DNA from: Gigantopelta aegis
Lineage: Eukaryota > Mollusca > Gastropoda > Neomphalida > Peltospiridae
Assembly: GCF_016097555.1 (NCBI RefSeq)
Contig: NC_054704.1
Coordinates: 92,447,653 to 92,511,652 of the forward strand
DNA length: 64,000 nucleotides
Direction of reading: 5' to 3'
The notes under the pieces are model-generated. The model was given only the letters and a program-made list of their open reading frames with translations, was not told the DNA's origin and made no database searches. The translations under genes were made by a program, and so were the position numbers. Of the stretch, positions 27,352 to 38,400 are shown piece by piece. How positions within the stretch are numbered: the stretch's first letter is position 1; each line of letters starts with the position of its first letter.

Positions 27352-27692
27352 AGGGGGGGAGGGAGGGAGGGAGGGAGAAGAATAAGGGATGGAAATAGCC
27401 AAACATATGCCTACACACACGTATAATCAGTGCAATTAGTGTGCTGTTATATAATCAACAGATCGGCGTGGGACCCGTTCTAGAATATAACGACGGTGCA
27501 GAGATCCTACCTGTCCTGACAGCCAGACGATCGCTGTGGATAGCGTCCCGATCTTCCCTCTTTACTGATCGGTGAATTTTGATCGCATTCTCCGCGAGAA
27601 GAATCTAATTCATTCTCCGATCCAAGATCTAGCCCACTCTTAGAGACAGAATTCGGTAAAATTCCAGCAAAGTTCTGGTCGCTCGTTCGCAT
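18569..27692 (-). CDS. ZGLP1: GATA-type zinc-finger protein, ZGLP1-like (complete, 5 exons)
   Basis: Predicted nuclear DNA-binding protein of 284 residues. Exons on the minus strand: 27692-27511, 26590-26273, 22632-22496, 21572-21482 and 18695-18569; each junction is GT-AG and keeps frame. A GATA finger is formed by C216-x2-C219-x17-C237-x2-C240 with TPLWRDAEDGTPLCNACGIR. A second treble-clef-like motif follows: C251-x2-C254-x13-C268-x2-C271. The N-terminal 200 residues are Ser-rich and low in hydrophobics, with basic clusters (KSRKRRARQ, KRTRRK, KRRRHR) that may be nuclear localisation signals. TPLWRDAEDGTPLCNACG followed by a Cys-rich tail is, as I recall it, the signature of ZGLP1 rather than GATA1-6. 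In mammals ZGLP1 is a germ-cell regulator; that role here is inference. The gene is head to head with the UBE2U-like gene. Confidence 0.88.
18955..19167. mobile_element. hAT-like MITE with 8 bp target-site duplication
   Basis: The element is 18963-19159 (197 bp). Its ends are CAGTGGTGTACCTAGGG and the reverse of CAGTGGCGTATCTACGG, 14 of 17 matching. The flanks are TATTGTTG (18955-18962) and TATTGTTA (19160-19167), matching 7 of 8, the length used by hAT transposases. It lies in the last intron of the ZGLP1-like gene. Its right end is the seed of the adjoining 53 bp array. Confidence 0.75.
19114..20283. repeat. 53 bp minisatellite, about 22 units
   Basis: Each unit is about 46 bases of the right end of the neighbouring MITE (TTTCAGTGCTTGCCATAGG to GATACGCCACTG) plus TATTGTT or TATTGTC, that element's flank. 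Units differ at a few recurring sites (GCGCT/GCTCT, CCGTAG/CAGTAG, TTGCC/TTACC), and the variants are shuffled along the array. Intronic, with no open frame of interest. Confidence 0.95.
20284..20466. mobile_element. MITE with CAGGGCTAGC-type ends
   Basis: Begins CAGGGCTAGCTCTGGC and ends GGGCCAGCCCTG, so the ends are inverted repeats. The flanks share TATTT. A related element in the other orientation is at 48420-48615. The internal sequence is AT-rich and non-coding. It abuts the 53 bp array. Confidence 0.65.
20610..21060. repeat. Degenerate tandem repeat, about 4 units
   Basis: Blocks of roughly 85-135 bases recur with the landmarks GATGGTACTTT, AAAATTAAGCAAAAGTTCT and TTTCTTCAAGTTA. The units are strongly diverged, so the array is old. 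The frames at 20609-20854 are translations of it. Confidence 0.75.
21075..21175 (-). mobile_element. SINE family B, short diverged fragment
   Basis: Recognisable tail blocks are ACCAGAGCATTTG, GTTAAACAATTGGTAATC and CTTCAGAGGAACCC. The rest is lost. Confidence 0.5.
21482..21572 (-). CDS. ZGLP1: ZGLP1-like exon 4 (GATA zinc finger)
   Basis: A 91-base exon between ATTTCCAG and GTAAGC. It encodes KACASCSTRRTPLWRDAEDG and TPLCNACGI, the whole GATA finger, and splits Ala213 and Arg243 with its neighbours. Donor GATAAG/GTAAGC is near consensus. Confidence 0.93.
21776..22044 (-). mobile_element. SINE family A, near full length
   Basis: Reverse copy from the TTTCATTTCAACTTA tail through GTTCAAGCACACTGTCCTGG to the head: GGTACCGGGCTGTGAACC (box B on the other strand), then GTCCGATGGCTTAACCACGA (box A side) and GAGGCCAG. 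This is the best copy for seeing the tRNA-derived head and the CTGTCC/GGACAG inverted segment in the body. Confidence 0.85.
22268..22470. repeat. (GT)n-rich microsatellite
   Basis: GTGTGT runs are interrupted by CT, AT and GC steps. It ends 25 bases short of the ZGLP1-like exon 3 donor, so on the minus strand a CA-rich tract lies just inside that intron. The Cys/Val-rich frames here are not genes. Confidence 0.95.
22496..22632 (-). CDS. ZGLP1: ZGLP1-like exon 3
   Basis: 137 bases encoding about 45 residues, including KRRRHRSDSFSE and TGSSDEEPKELF, a basic then acidic Ser-rich linker. Acceptor TTATTATAG has a weak pyrimidine tract; donor GGAG/GTAATG is good. The phases fit both neighbours (split Ser167 and Ala213). 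Confidence 0.85.
24161..24431. mobile_element. MITE-like element with short inverted ends and poly-G tracts
   Basis: Starts CTGGGGCGAATCC and ends with the reverse of CTGGGGCGGACACC. AAGAC flanks both ends (24156-24160 and 24432-24436), a candidate 5 bp target duplication. Two G runs of about 16 and 19 bases lie just inside the ends. Intron of the ZGLP1-like gene, non-coding. Confidence 0.6.
24454..24953. mobile_element. Inverted-repeat element with duplicated right end
   Basis: The left end GGGGCGGATCTAGGATTTTA matches the reverse complement of the right end, which contains CAAAATCCTATGTACGCCC. The right terminal segment TTGGAACCCCCCTTTTCAAA plus CCTATGTA occurs twice in a row (about 24890-24950). 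The body is non-coding. Confidence 0.55.
25040..25350 (-). mobile_element. SINE family B interrupted by a ~190 bp insertion
   Basis: The tail ACTAGAGCACATTGATTTATT (25049-25072) is separated from its continuation ATCATCGGCTATTGAATG (from about 25267) by sequence foreign to the SINE that starts CAGTGGTC and ends near GATCTG. The inserted piece is more GC-rich than its surroundings. Confidence 0.6.
26273..26590 (-). CDS. ZGLP1: ZGLP1-like exon 2
   Basis: 318 bases from acceptor TATTGCAG to donor TTTCAG/GTATTC, encoding LKSIQNERQPLKTI, KSRKRRARQTD, KRTRRKCANPQKSPCWWDP and VKGENSQLCITSF. It contains two strongly basic patches and no recognised domain. The exon begins one base into a codon and ends two bases into one, matching exons 1 and 3. 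Confidence 0.85.
27268..27376. repeat. (GA)n / (GGGA)n microsatellite
   Basis: A pure GA run passes into GGGAGGGA. It lies in intron 1 of the ZGLP1-like gene, about 135 bases from the exon 1 donor. The open frames here are repeat translations. Confidence 0.95.
27511..27692 (-). CDS. ZGLP1: ZGLP1-like exon 1 (start codon)
   Basis: ATG at 27692-27690 opens MRTSDQNFAGILPNSVSKSG and runs 60 codons to donor GACAG/GTAGGA. The exon is acidic and Ser-rich. No in-frame ATG that avoids a stop was seen upstream, and the composition is noticeably richer in CG dinucleotides than the introns. Confidence 0.85.
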
Positions 27693-29350
27693 CGTGGCAG
27701 TTATAAAACTTGATTTTTCAAACGTGTTCTGTTATATGTCACACTAATGTTACCACTTGTGTAGCATGGACGATTGTCCTTGGTTACAATATTTGCATAA
27801 CAAACGTGTGCCAATCGATAATTTATTTGAACATGACTCGAATTTCCTCGAATGCGCGTGCAATGCGTGTCATACAAATTCACCGCAATGGTCACTTGAT
27901 GAAAACAGAAGAGATGTTAATTTCAGATGTATATTATTGTAGTAAAACTAAATAACTGAAAAAGAGAATCAGTTTTATTTGACAACATCATCTTTTAAAT
28001 ATCGTGGTCACAAATGTCAGTGTCTGTCATGGACCGCACATTAAATGTTTTAATTCGAAGTCTTTTCAAAATGACCAGTAAACTATCTTGAGCAGACGTA
28101 AACAAATGCACGTGTTGCAAACAGGAAATGAAACTAACGCATGCGTAGATCTCTGTCGCGAGGACTAACAACATGGACGACAAGCTGTTGGAGAAAACGA
28201 GTTAATGAATTTAAAGTAATTTTGTTGTTATGTTTGAGGAAAATGTTCAGAGAAAACTCAACAGGAGATTAGCTCTCCAATTAAGTTTATACCTTCGTGC
28301 ATAAAATAAGCAGTATTTGTACAGAAAGATATTTATATTCAATTTCAAAGCAGATTGTTTCCTTGACATTTGAGGCGCTACTCGGTGATACGACACAACA
28401 GCACATACGTTAAATAGTTTCTGAACCACGTAGAACAATTAAACGGGTTTAAAAATATATTAGGAGGTAAAATTGTGGTACAAACTATAAAATAGATGAT
28501 GTACATATGGTAGGAATGTTAAATATTTTGTTCCAAGAAGTTATTGTTGAACTGTTTGTTTTCATAGTCGGAAGTACTCAGACGGTAAGAGATCTATAGT
28601 CCGTCCAAAGGGAAATAATTGTTTTATACTATGAAATTTACAACAAGTTATTTATTTCTGAGCCGATTGTTTTCTAAATTGCACACAAAAATAGTTTGAT
28701 TTTTTTTGTGTTTTTTTTAAACACCTATACTTTTTTTTTTTTTTAAATTGTTTACATCAAACCAAACCAAACTTATTTACAAAAAAACATTTTTGTAGGA
28801 GGATGGGACGGACTATAGCCAACATTTGGACAATTATCATGCTTTCTGACCATCAAAGACCAATCTATATCAATATTGCACCATATCTGCCTACATTAAA
28901 AGATTCCCGCTCTAATACAACAATCCTATGTTTGACGTTAAATACCTTTACATCAGTCATTTTCGAGCTCCCTGATAAAAACATTTTCACACTCCCTGAT
29001 AAAAACATTTTCACATATTAATCACTAATATACATACTACAGGAAGAAACCTCGACAGCACCCGTTTCAATAATTTTCTGGTTAAATACGTCTCTACACT
29101 GCCAACTATCTTCTTTGTACTTTTCCATGTGGAGCACTGATTAGATCCAGGATAATAATATTCTAATATATAGGCAGGAGTTAAAGAGGGTGAAATCTAA
29201 GTAGGCTAACCCACAGGATCGGCCAAATTTTAAAACTGTTTTCATACATGTACTGGTACCGGTATTTATACTTCATTTGCACTGATGGCTTTTTAAAACA
29301 CCGTATTGGTTAAGTTACTATTTACACCTCTAATTATCTTTTACTTTCAG
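27693..29350. promoter_or_regulatory. Divergent promoter region of the ZGLP1-like and UBE2U-like genes
   Basis: The two genes start 1.67 kb apart on opposite strands. 27780-28180 is richer in CG dinucleotides and has NRF1-like palindromic patches (AACGCATGCGTA near 28137 and ATGCGCGTGCAATGCGT near 27851). The UBE2U-like start exon has its own acceptor (TTACTTTCAG ending at 29350), so a non-coding first exon must lie upstream, probably around 28.1-28.2 kb. A possible donor AAA/GTAATT is near 28218. Transcription start sites cannot be placed from sequence. A MITE occupies 28594-28818. Confidence 0.45.
28594..28818 (+). mobile_element. MITE with CTATAGTCC inverted ends, copy 1
   Basis: Starts CTATAGTCCGTCC and ends GGACGGACTATAG. 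The internal block ACAAGTTATTTATTTCT to CGATTGTTTTCTAAATTGCA is shared with the copy at 47512-47702, which lies in the other orientation. If TA is the target duplication, the element proper starts at TAGTCC, which would fit a Tc1/mariner-type MITE. Non-coding. Confidence 0.75.
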
Positions 29351-29361
29351 GTTTCTGAAAT

Positions 29362-29427
29362 ATGTTTTCCCGAGCACACTTGCTGATCGTAAGGGAATAT
29401 GAAAGATTACAGAGTATCAAGCCTTGG
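29362..29427 (+). CDS. UBE2U: UBE2U-like coding exon 1 (start codon)
   Basis: [22 protein letters not shown], the first helix of the E2 fold. The exon itself starts at 29351 after TTACTTTCAG, leaving 11 bases of 5' UTR. Donor TTGG/GTTTGT, phase 0. ATG 29362 is chosen because its N-terminus aligns with human UBE2U (MHGRAYLLLHRDF). Confidence 0.85.
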
Positions 29428-32400
29428 GTTTGTGTTTAAAACTACCATTATTACACTTCACAGTTGCAGTATGTAACACTGTCAATCATAATTTTTAATA
29501 TTTATCATGTTAAGTTCATTAGAGTTTTCATTACACTTTAATTATGTATTCTTTTACTTTTTATATATAGAAATTAAAAGTATATGACGTAATTGTTTTA
29601 TATAATTTATTACATTGTAAAGGTGCGAATTATTATCATTAGCAAAACTGGTATTTTTTATACATGCCCATATATTTCAAAATATACAATGTAGGTATTA
29701 TGGTATGGTGTAGTTCACATCAACACCGAAGAGGTGTGTTTCGTCATGTTCGATTGTGTGCATTTCTTTTACGACTGTTGTGTTTTGGTCCTTAATCTCT
29801 GTCCTGGGCAGATGTAAGCCAGCTGAGGTGTGTTCCCAGGATAGCATGCTTTAACTTTAATGAGATAAGCAGAAAAATAATTTTGAACAAAATTAAAGTA
29901 GGAAGTTGGATTTGCAATACTTTTTCCAAAAATAACCTTTATAGGGAATTATTTAAAAACAGCCTTTTAAAGGTTTTTTCACTGCTAGTGTCTTATTTTC
30001 AACCAATATTAATTATTTCTCTACAGTTGATCACTGGCATCAGTGATGTAGTAGTTTAAGCCATCGGACTAAAAGTTGGTGATAGATACTGGGTTTGCAC
30101 CCAAGTACCAGCTCCCACCCAGAGTGAATTAGCATCTCGGGTAGGTGTAACTTCTCTCTCACTACCCACTAACATTAACCCACTGTCCTGGACAAACAGC
30201 CCAGATAGCTGAAGTGTGTGCCCAGGACAGTGTGCATGAACCTTAATTAGATATTAGCACAGAAGGAAATTTAATTACAGTTGATAATATTTTCCCCAGT
30301 ACTCACAAGGCATATGGTGTTGCTGATTGCCGGCAAACAAATAGATCTAAGGCCTAATTCACAAAGCTCTCTTAGGCTCTACTAGACAACAGCATTGCAC
30401 TGCGGTATCGCAAAGTTGTAAGAGTTTAGTGAATTAGGTCCCTGGACAATTATTCTGCTCAGCAAATGTCATTATATGATTTCTATTCTAGGGTATTGAA
30501 GCTCATCCACTAAAAGATGACAATGTGTTTGAATGGGTTGCAAAGATCCAAGGACTGAAAGATAGCTTATGGGAAGGTAAAATGACTTTATAATGTATTT
30601 TTGGTATGGTGTATGTACAGGATATAGTTTTAATGTGGTTGTCTCACAGCATGAGTTACCTATGTGTTCTTATTATCTTTAACAATGTCTGATAATGTTG
30701 TGCTTTGTTAAGTGGTGCCACACGACAGAATGAACTAGATCAAATTGTAATTCAGACAAAATAGAGCAGAATCTGTATTAAAAAGTAATGAAGTTAAAAC
30801 AAATTCAAATTAAGAAATATGATAATAAAATTTACACTAATCAACAATTACATTTTATGTAGTCTTTTTTCTGAAGGAGTGCATAAATTATTTATTAAAT
30901 TTGATTAAAGCTTTATTGTTATTTTCAGGAGGAATCTTTCACTTATATATAAAATTTGATGAACACTACAGCTATCGTCCTCCAGAAATATGTTTTCACA
31001 CGGTTCCATTTCATCCGAATGGTAAGAACATTACATGTGTTAAAGTTAAGATTAATAGCAGCTCATTTGTACTGTTAAAAGTATTATTGTTACAGTTATA
31101 TTTTAATATAATTTTTAATTTTATGCACCTAATTTCTCGTCTTCTCCAGCACCTTGTCCGTCCTTCCATCCATTCATTCGTCCGACAATTCGTCCATTCA
31201 TCTGTCTGTATATCATTCTGTGTATCCATCTGTCTGTCCATCCATTCGTCCGTCCGTCCATCCATCCATCCATCCATCCATCCATCCATCCATCCACCCA
31301 CCCACCCACCCACTGTCCCATCCTTCAGACTATTTTAAAGTATTAGCATGCCAACATATGCATAATGTTTGAACATAAACAAATATTTTAGAATTGGATT
31401 ATAGGTGGATCACAATCATTGTTCACTATTCAGCATTTATTGTGCATTTTATTTTCAGTTGACATGGTAACAGGTCGACCGTGTATTGATTTCTTGGATG
31501 ACTGTGACAAATGGAATGAGTCAAACAGAATATATATGATACTGGTCACAATTCAGGTTAGATTTTGAAATGTTGCTAAGATTTAAGATTTTATATTTTA
31601 TGGAAATATTATCTGTAGATCAAACCAAAGTCATAGTTGTGTCATATTTGTCATAAACACCCAATCTTTCATTAAACCAGGAAATATACTACTGACACGA
31701 AGTTGATAGCCCTAAATAGGTTGTAACACATTGAGAATCAGTGATGGTCATCTAGACATGAAATGACATTGGCTCTTGTCAGATATGCTAGCATAGGCTG
31801 AGACAAAGTATCGGTAAATTCTGTAATGTTGGTTTCTGTTATTTTACACTTGAAAGTTATATCTTTGAATTACGAATGATAATTACTGACTTGGCAACCA
31901 GTCAGATTTTGTTTGCCAATGTTAGCAATTGATTTACTAATCATTAGCTATTGGATGTCAAAAATGTGGTAATTCTGACACATAGTCATCAGAGGAAACC
32001 CTCCAAATGTTTTCATTAGCGGCAAGGAATATTTATATGCACTTTCCCATAGACAGGACACAACATACCACAGCCTTTGTTATACCAGTTGTGGTGCACT
32101 GCATGGAATATGAAAAAATTCTAAGTACCCCAGCTTGTCCTCTATCAACGAGCTAAATGTTACTGAACACAGGTTCGTTTATTGGTGCACCAGTGGGTCA
32201 GGACACCAAAACAACATGGTTCTAAATGTTGCTGAACACAGGTTCGTTTATTGGTGCACCAGTGGGTCAGGACACCAAAACAACATGGTTCTAAATGTTG
32301 CTGAACACAGGTTCGTTTATTGGTGCACCAGTGGGTCAGGACACCTAAACAACATGGTTCTAAATGTTGCTGAACACAGGTTCGTTTATTGGTGCAGCAG

Positions 32401-35400
32401 TGTGTCAGGACACCTAAACAACATGGTTCTAAATGTTGCTGAACACAGGTTCGTTTATTGGTGCAGCAGTGTGTCAGGACACCTAAACAACATGGTTCTA
32501 AATGTTGCTGAACACAGGTTCGTTTATTGGTGCACCAATAGGTCAGGACACCTAAACAACATGGTTCTAAATGTTGCTGAACACAGGTTCGTTTATTGGT
32601 GCAGCAGTGTGTCAGGACACCTAAACAACATGGTTCTAAATGTTGCTGAACACAGGTTCGTTTATTGGTGCAGCAGTGTGTCTGGACACCTAAACAACAT
32701 GGTTCTAAATGTTGCTGAACACAGGTTCGTTTATTGGTGCAGCAGTGTGTCAGGACACCTAAACAACATGGTTCTAAATGTTGCTGAACACAGGTTCGTT
32801 TATTGGTGCACCAATAGGTCAGGACACCTAAACAACATGGTTCTAAATGTTGCTGAACACAGGTTCGTTTATTGGTGCAGCAGTGTGTCTGGACACCTAA
32901 ACAACATGGTTCTAAATGTTGCTGAACACAGGTTCGTTTATTGGTGCAGCAGTGTGTCAGGACACCTAAACAACATGGTTCTAAATGTTGCTGAACACAG
33001 GTTCGTTTATTGGTGCACCAATAGGTCAGGACACCTAAACAACATGGTTCTAAATGTTGCTGAACACAGGTTCGTTTATTGGTGCAGCAGTGTGTCAGGA
33101 CACCTAAACAACATGGTTCTAAATGTTGCTGAACACAGGTTCGTTTATTGGTGCAGCAGTGTGTCTGGACACCTAAACAACATGGTTCTAAATGTTGCTG
33201 AACACAGGTTCGTTTATTGGTGCAGCAGTGTGTCTGGACACCTAAACAACATGGTTCTAAATGTTGCTGAACACAGGTTCGTTTATTGGTGCAGCAGTGT
33301 GTCTGGACACCTAAACAACATGGTTCTAAATGTTGCTGAACACAGGTTCGTTTATTGGTGCAGCAGTGTGTCAGGACACCTAAACAACATGGTTCTAAAT
33401 GTTGCTGAACACAGGTTCGTTTATTGGTGCAGCAGTGTGTCTGGACACCTAAACAACATGGTTCTAAATGTTGCTGAACACAGGTTCGTTTATTGGTGCA
33501 GCAGTGTGTCAGGACACCTAAACAACATGGTTCTAAATGTTGCTGAACACAGGTTCGTTTATTGGTGCAGCAGTGTGTCAGGACACCTAAACAACATGGT
33601 TCTAAATGTTGCTGAACACAGGTTCGTTTATTGGTGCAGCAGTGTGTCTGGACACCTAAACAACATGGTTCTAAATGTTGCTGAACACAGGTTCGTTTAT
33701 TGGTGCAGCAGTGTGTCAGGACACCTAAACAACATGGTTCTAAATGTTGCTGAACACAGGTTCGTTTATTGGTGCACCAATAGGTCAGGACACCTAAACA
33801 ACATGGTTCTAAATGTTGCTGAACACAGGTTCGTTTATTGGTGCAGCAGTGTGTCAGGACACCTAAACAACATGGTTCTAAATGTTGCTGAACACAGGTT
33901 CGTTTATTGGTGCAGCAATGGGTCAGGACACCTAAACGACATGGTTCTAAATGTTGCTGAACACAGGTTCGTTTATTGGTGCACCAGTGTGTCAGGACAC
34001 CTAAACAACATGGTTCTAAATGTGTCAACAAACATCCCTTTCCTACCATATAAAACACTACAATGTTTACAGAAAAACTGTTGATCAGTAGATGTACAAA
34101 GTGATCACAAAATATATAATAGACTGAAGTATAAATCAGAATAATTATATGATAGACTGAAGTACAAACCAATCTCGTTATGTGATAGACTGAAGTTCTA
34201 ATCAGAATAACTGTGTGATAGACTGAAGTCCTAATCAGAATAATTGTGATAGACTGAAGTACAAATCAGATTAAAGAAAGGCATGTTTTATTTAACGATA
34301 CACTCAACACATTTTATTTACAGTTGTATGGCATCAGACATATGGTTAAGGACCACACAGATATTGAGAGAGGAAACCCGCTGTCACCACTTCATGGGCT
34401 ACTCTTTCCGATTAGCAGCAAGAGATCTTTTATATGCCCCATTCCAAAGACAGGGTAGTACATACCACAGCCTTTGATATACCAGTTGTGGTGCACTGGC
34501 TGGAACGAAAAATAGCCCAATGGGCCCACCGACGGGGATCGATCCCACACTGACCGCGCATTGAGCGAACGCTGTACCACTGGGCTACATCCCACCCCAA
34601 AACAGACTAATTATACACTGATCTGTAAACTATATTTCAGAATTTGTTAAGTAATCCATCTGCGAATAATCCGGTAAACGTGGAGGCAGCGGAGTTGATG
34701 TGTCGTATACCCGATGTTTACAAGCAGGTCGTCCAGGAGTGTATTGCTGCAAGTCAAAGAGTTGAAGGTATGTTGGTGTGAAGCCATTTCTACAAAACAA
34801 AACATGCTTGTTTGCTGTGATCATCATTTTAATAGTGGGTCTGATGGTTTTCAGTTGAACTATAATTTATATGTGCTATTTTTAAAAAGAAAGGGGGAAA
34901 AGGTTAAAAGAAGAAATGTGGTAAAAAAGAAAGAAAAAAGAAGTGATTTTTGAGTACATGTATTTGTTTTAAATCTTTCATACAGTATATTTTTTAAATT
35001 GTATATTAGGTCTTTAGCTCTGCTATGACATTGGTTACAAAGCTTTTCTAATACTGATTTGTCCGGGGTTCATTTGTTGTCCATCCATCGTCTTTCTGTC
35101 AACATTTTCTTTGAAGTCTATTTTCTCCTAGAGTTTTCATTGGATTGTTCGAAAATGTGGTACAGTGATCCCCTGGGGCACCCTCCAAAAAAAAGATATT
35201 TTAGAATATTATAATTTTTATTGAATTAAAAAAACATTATTTTAAAAGTATCATCTCCATTGGTTTTGATTGGATTCTGAAACTTGGTACAGTGATCCTC
35301 AGGGTCAGTCAGCACAAACTATATATATAAAATATATATAAGTGAAATATATGTAACTATAATCAAGGAAAAATTAATTGTTTTCTAGAAATAATTTATT

Positions 35401-38400
35401 GGTCATTTGTAAACATTCTGAGATGCTTTGCACAGTTGTGTCTTAATGTTATCATCTTTGTCAAATTTCAACCATTTTACAAACTTGGCAGTTGGTTTGA
35501 GACCTTTTTATTTAGTACACCGGAACTTGTTTTTGTAAATATATGTACATAGTTGCAAACAATTTAAAATTAACTTAACTTGCTGTATCTAAAAGGAGTC
35601 GACTATTTTTGTTTGTTTAGCTGGGCTTGCTCCTCATTCCATTACGAAGGCAAAGGTCATGTTTTCTCCTGAGATTAAGAAAAAAACACAACTGGAGCCC
35701 GACTCCCAGCCAGAGCGGCCTCGCATTACCAAGATAACATTTGATGACTACTTCACAACGTGGTATGGAATAGCCACGTCCAAACCACAGAATGATTCCA
35801 AAAACCCATGTACGTATCTTTCACGTGAAGTAATATTGTACCAACAGGTAAACCAATGCAACAAAGTTTGATCATTCCAGATGTTATGATTTCCAGGGTG
35901 ATAAATAGAGATTATTATAGGAGTTTGTGTGTCGTACTGATTTTACGAAATGAGTGTCGGGATTTTTGTATTGCCCAAGCGAGAGCAAGAGTAATACATG
36001 AATACTGACACAAGTTTCATAAAATCAGTACAACTCACACGCAAGTGTAATAATTTCCAGGGCGACCAACCTAATGGAAATATATTTCTGGTATTTTCAT
36101 TTTTAAGTGCGCGAACGCCCCTTTCAAAGCAATAGTTTAAGGCACACGAAAACGCCATTTTCAAAAATATAACAAACAATTTAAACAGCGCCATATTTGA
36201 CATATTTAAAAAATAACAACAACCAAAGACAAACAATAAAAAAATATATATATTTATTGGAATGTTATGTATTCAATAATAAAAGTTTAAATCAATCCAT
36301 ATAAGTGGCAGAATTTTTCTGCTTCCTTTTTAAGCATATGGCTGGTCTAGTAAATATATTCATCAGTGTAAATAAAAGTTACTATACCTAGTACAGCAAT
36401 TAACAGCATCGCATGCACGCACACACGCGCACACACACAGACAGACCAAACATCACCACAAAAAAACCCCTGAAAGCCCCACTTTATTAGCAAATAGTGT
36501 AGTACAATTTCACTCCCACCAACAGATTAGTAATAAAGTGACAAACTTGGGACCAATGTTTTTATGTAGGTACATTACCACATTTGCACTATTTCATCAG
36601 TGGGGTCGACCTAATTTGTGGTTAACTGAATCTGGGACGAAACGTCTGGTACCCACATTAAGACTGGCTATCGTTCTGCATTACACTTATATTACTATTA
36701 GCGTAGCTCTTTTCGCGGCAAAATCTAACAATGGTTTGTAAAAATTTACATTTTTTATAGTTTTACTTACTTGAATAAAACAAGATCGGTAGGTATATTA
36801 ATTAATTAATATTAATGTCATGAATGTGTCACAGATTACTGGTAGACAAATGGTATTTAGTGAAATGTTGCACTTGAAAGCATACGAAAAGAATTTAAGA
36901 AGAGAATTATGGATCCGTTTCTTTTGTTTTCGTACGATCTCAAGTATTCTGTTATATGTTCAGGTTTTTAGACACCGTGGCGAAGTTGCATGCATCGCCA
37001 TAGAACCGATGTCTGCCCCGTAGTAATTACTGTATGATATTTGAAATATCTTTAAAATGAATACATAAACTACATGGCAAGTAAGACAAATTTCATACAT
37101 GGCTTCAGTTTACTCGATTGTCAAAAACATTTTCATTGGTCGGCTGTTGACAAATACAGCCAATAGACAAACGTCTTAGTAATAGCACAAAACAGTCGAT
37201 AATACCAAGTTGAGGTTGCAGTGGAGAATGCAGAATGATAAACTCTTGTTTAATAAACTTGGGATTTAAAAATATAGAAAATTAAAAATATATTTAGAAA
37301 TGGTTGCTTTCAAAAAAAATAATGATAGCGAATTTGGAAAAAATTCTGGATATTTGCCATTAATTCCGGAATTCCGGATATGGGTTAAAAAATTCCGGAT
37401 TTTAAGGAAAATTCCGGAAAGTTGGTAGCCCTGAATTTCTTTATTATCCATATTATTATTGTTGTTTTCTTTATGAATAACAAGACCCAACTCAAAATGT
37501 TTCAGCCACAACTAGAAGGAGACGACGAAATGACGTCATATTTTATATGCACAGTCTGAGCTAGGACTGGAGAAGCAATGTCATGTTATGATGTCACTTT
37601 CCAAAATTATGTCATTACACTTGTTATTACACATATTCTTCGTATGATTATAATTAACTTGGTTATGTTGAACTATATAGATAATAACATCACATTTAGT
37701 TCAGTTCTATTATGCTCGTGGAACCAGTAGCATGGGACTCTTGAGCAAAATCTTATGAGCAGTCTATGATGAAGCAGTCTTAGTTAAGCTAAAGTTAACA
37801 TTTGTTGTGTTTAACAACACCACTAGAGCATATTGATTAATTAATCATCGGCTATTAGATGTCAGATATTTGATAATTCTGACATGTAGTCTTCAGAGGA
37901 AACCCGCTACATTTTTCCATTAGCATCGATAGGACTATGACATCAAAAGACTTTTATGATTCTTAACATAATATTAGATCTTTCATCAATTCCACAACAC
38001 AACTAAGCAAAAGATGCCATAAATTTATTAAATTCGTAGAAGATGAAATAGATAAAGTAACTGTGAGGAACATCACCCATCACAGAGATAATGCACAGAG
38101 CTAACACGAGGGAAGGTGATGTATATTTAATCAGTAGTCACAGTCCGTTGAACAGAAATGCAGTGTAGAGGATAATAAACATGTTACCAATTATTATCAA
38201 ATGTATGTCCTGAATGAAATAGTGTTAGTGAGTGGCAAAAAAAGGACATAAATTTGGTTTTTAAAACTTCAAAAACAAAGTTCTACTGGTTTTGTAAACA
38301 CAAACTCTTTAAACTATGTGACATCATTTTGTGTTTGTGCCAAATCATCATAATGACATATTTAGTACCGACGAGGTCATGGTTTGTAAACATCAAATCA

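Noticed and set aside
28172-28204. Alternative UBE2U start codon (short frame MDDKLLEKTS)
   Set aside because: It stops after ten codons and is not in frame with the E2. It may be an upstream open frame in a 5' UTR exon.
32153-34024. CRISPR-like array
   Set aside because: Units are contiguous without unique spacers, and the genome is eukaryotic.
32135-34172. 649- and 670-codon open frames as genes
   Set aside because: They are two strands of one 69 bp tandem array inside a UBE2U intron; openness follows from the 3n period.
34525-34601. tRNA gene from box A and box B motifs
   Set aside because: The motifs belong to the tRNA-derived head of SINE family B, with a SINE body following; no cloverleaf was convincing.
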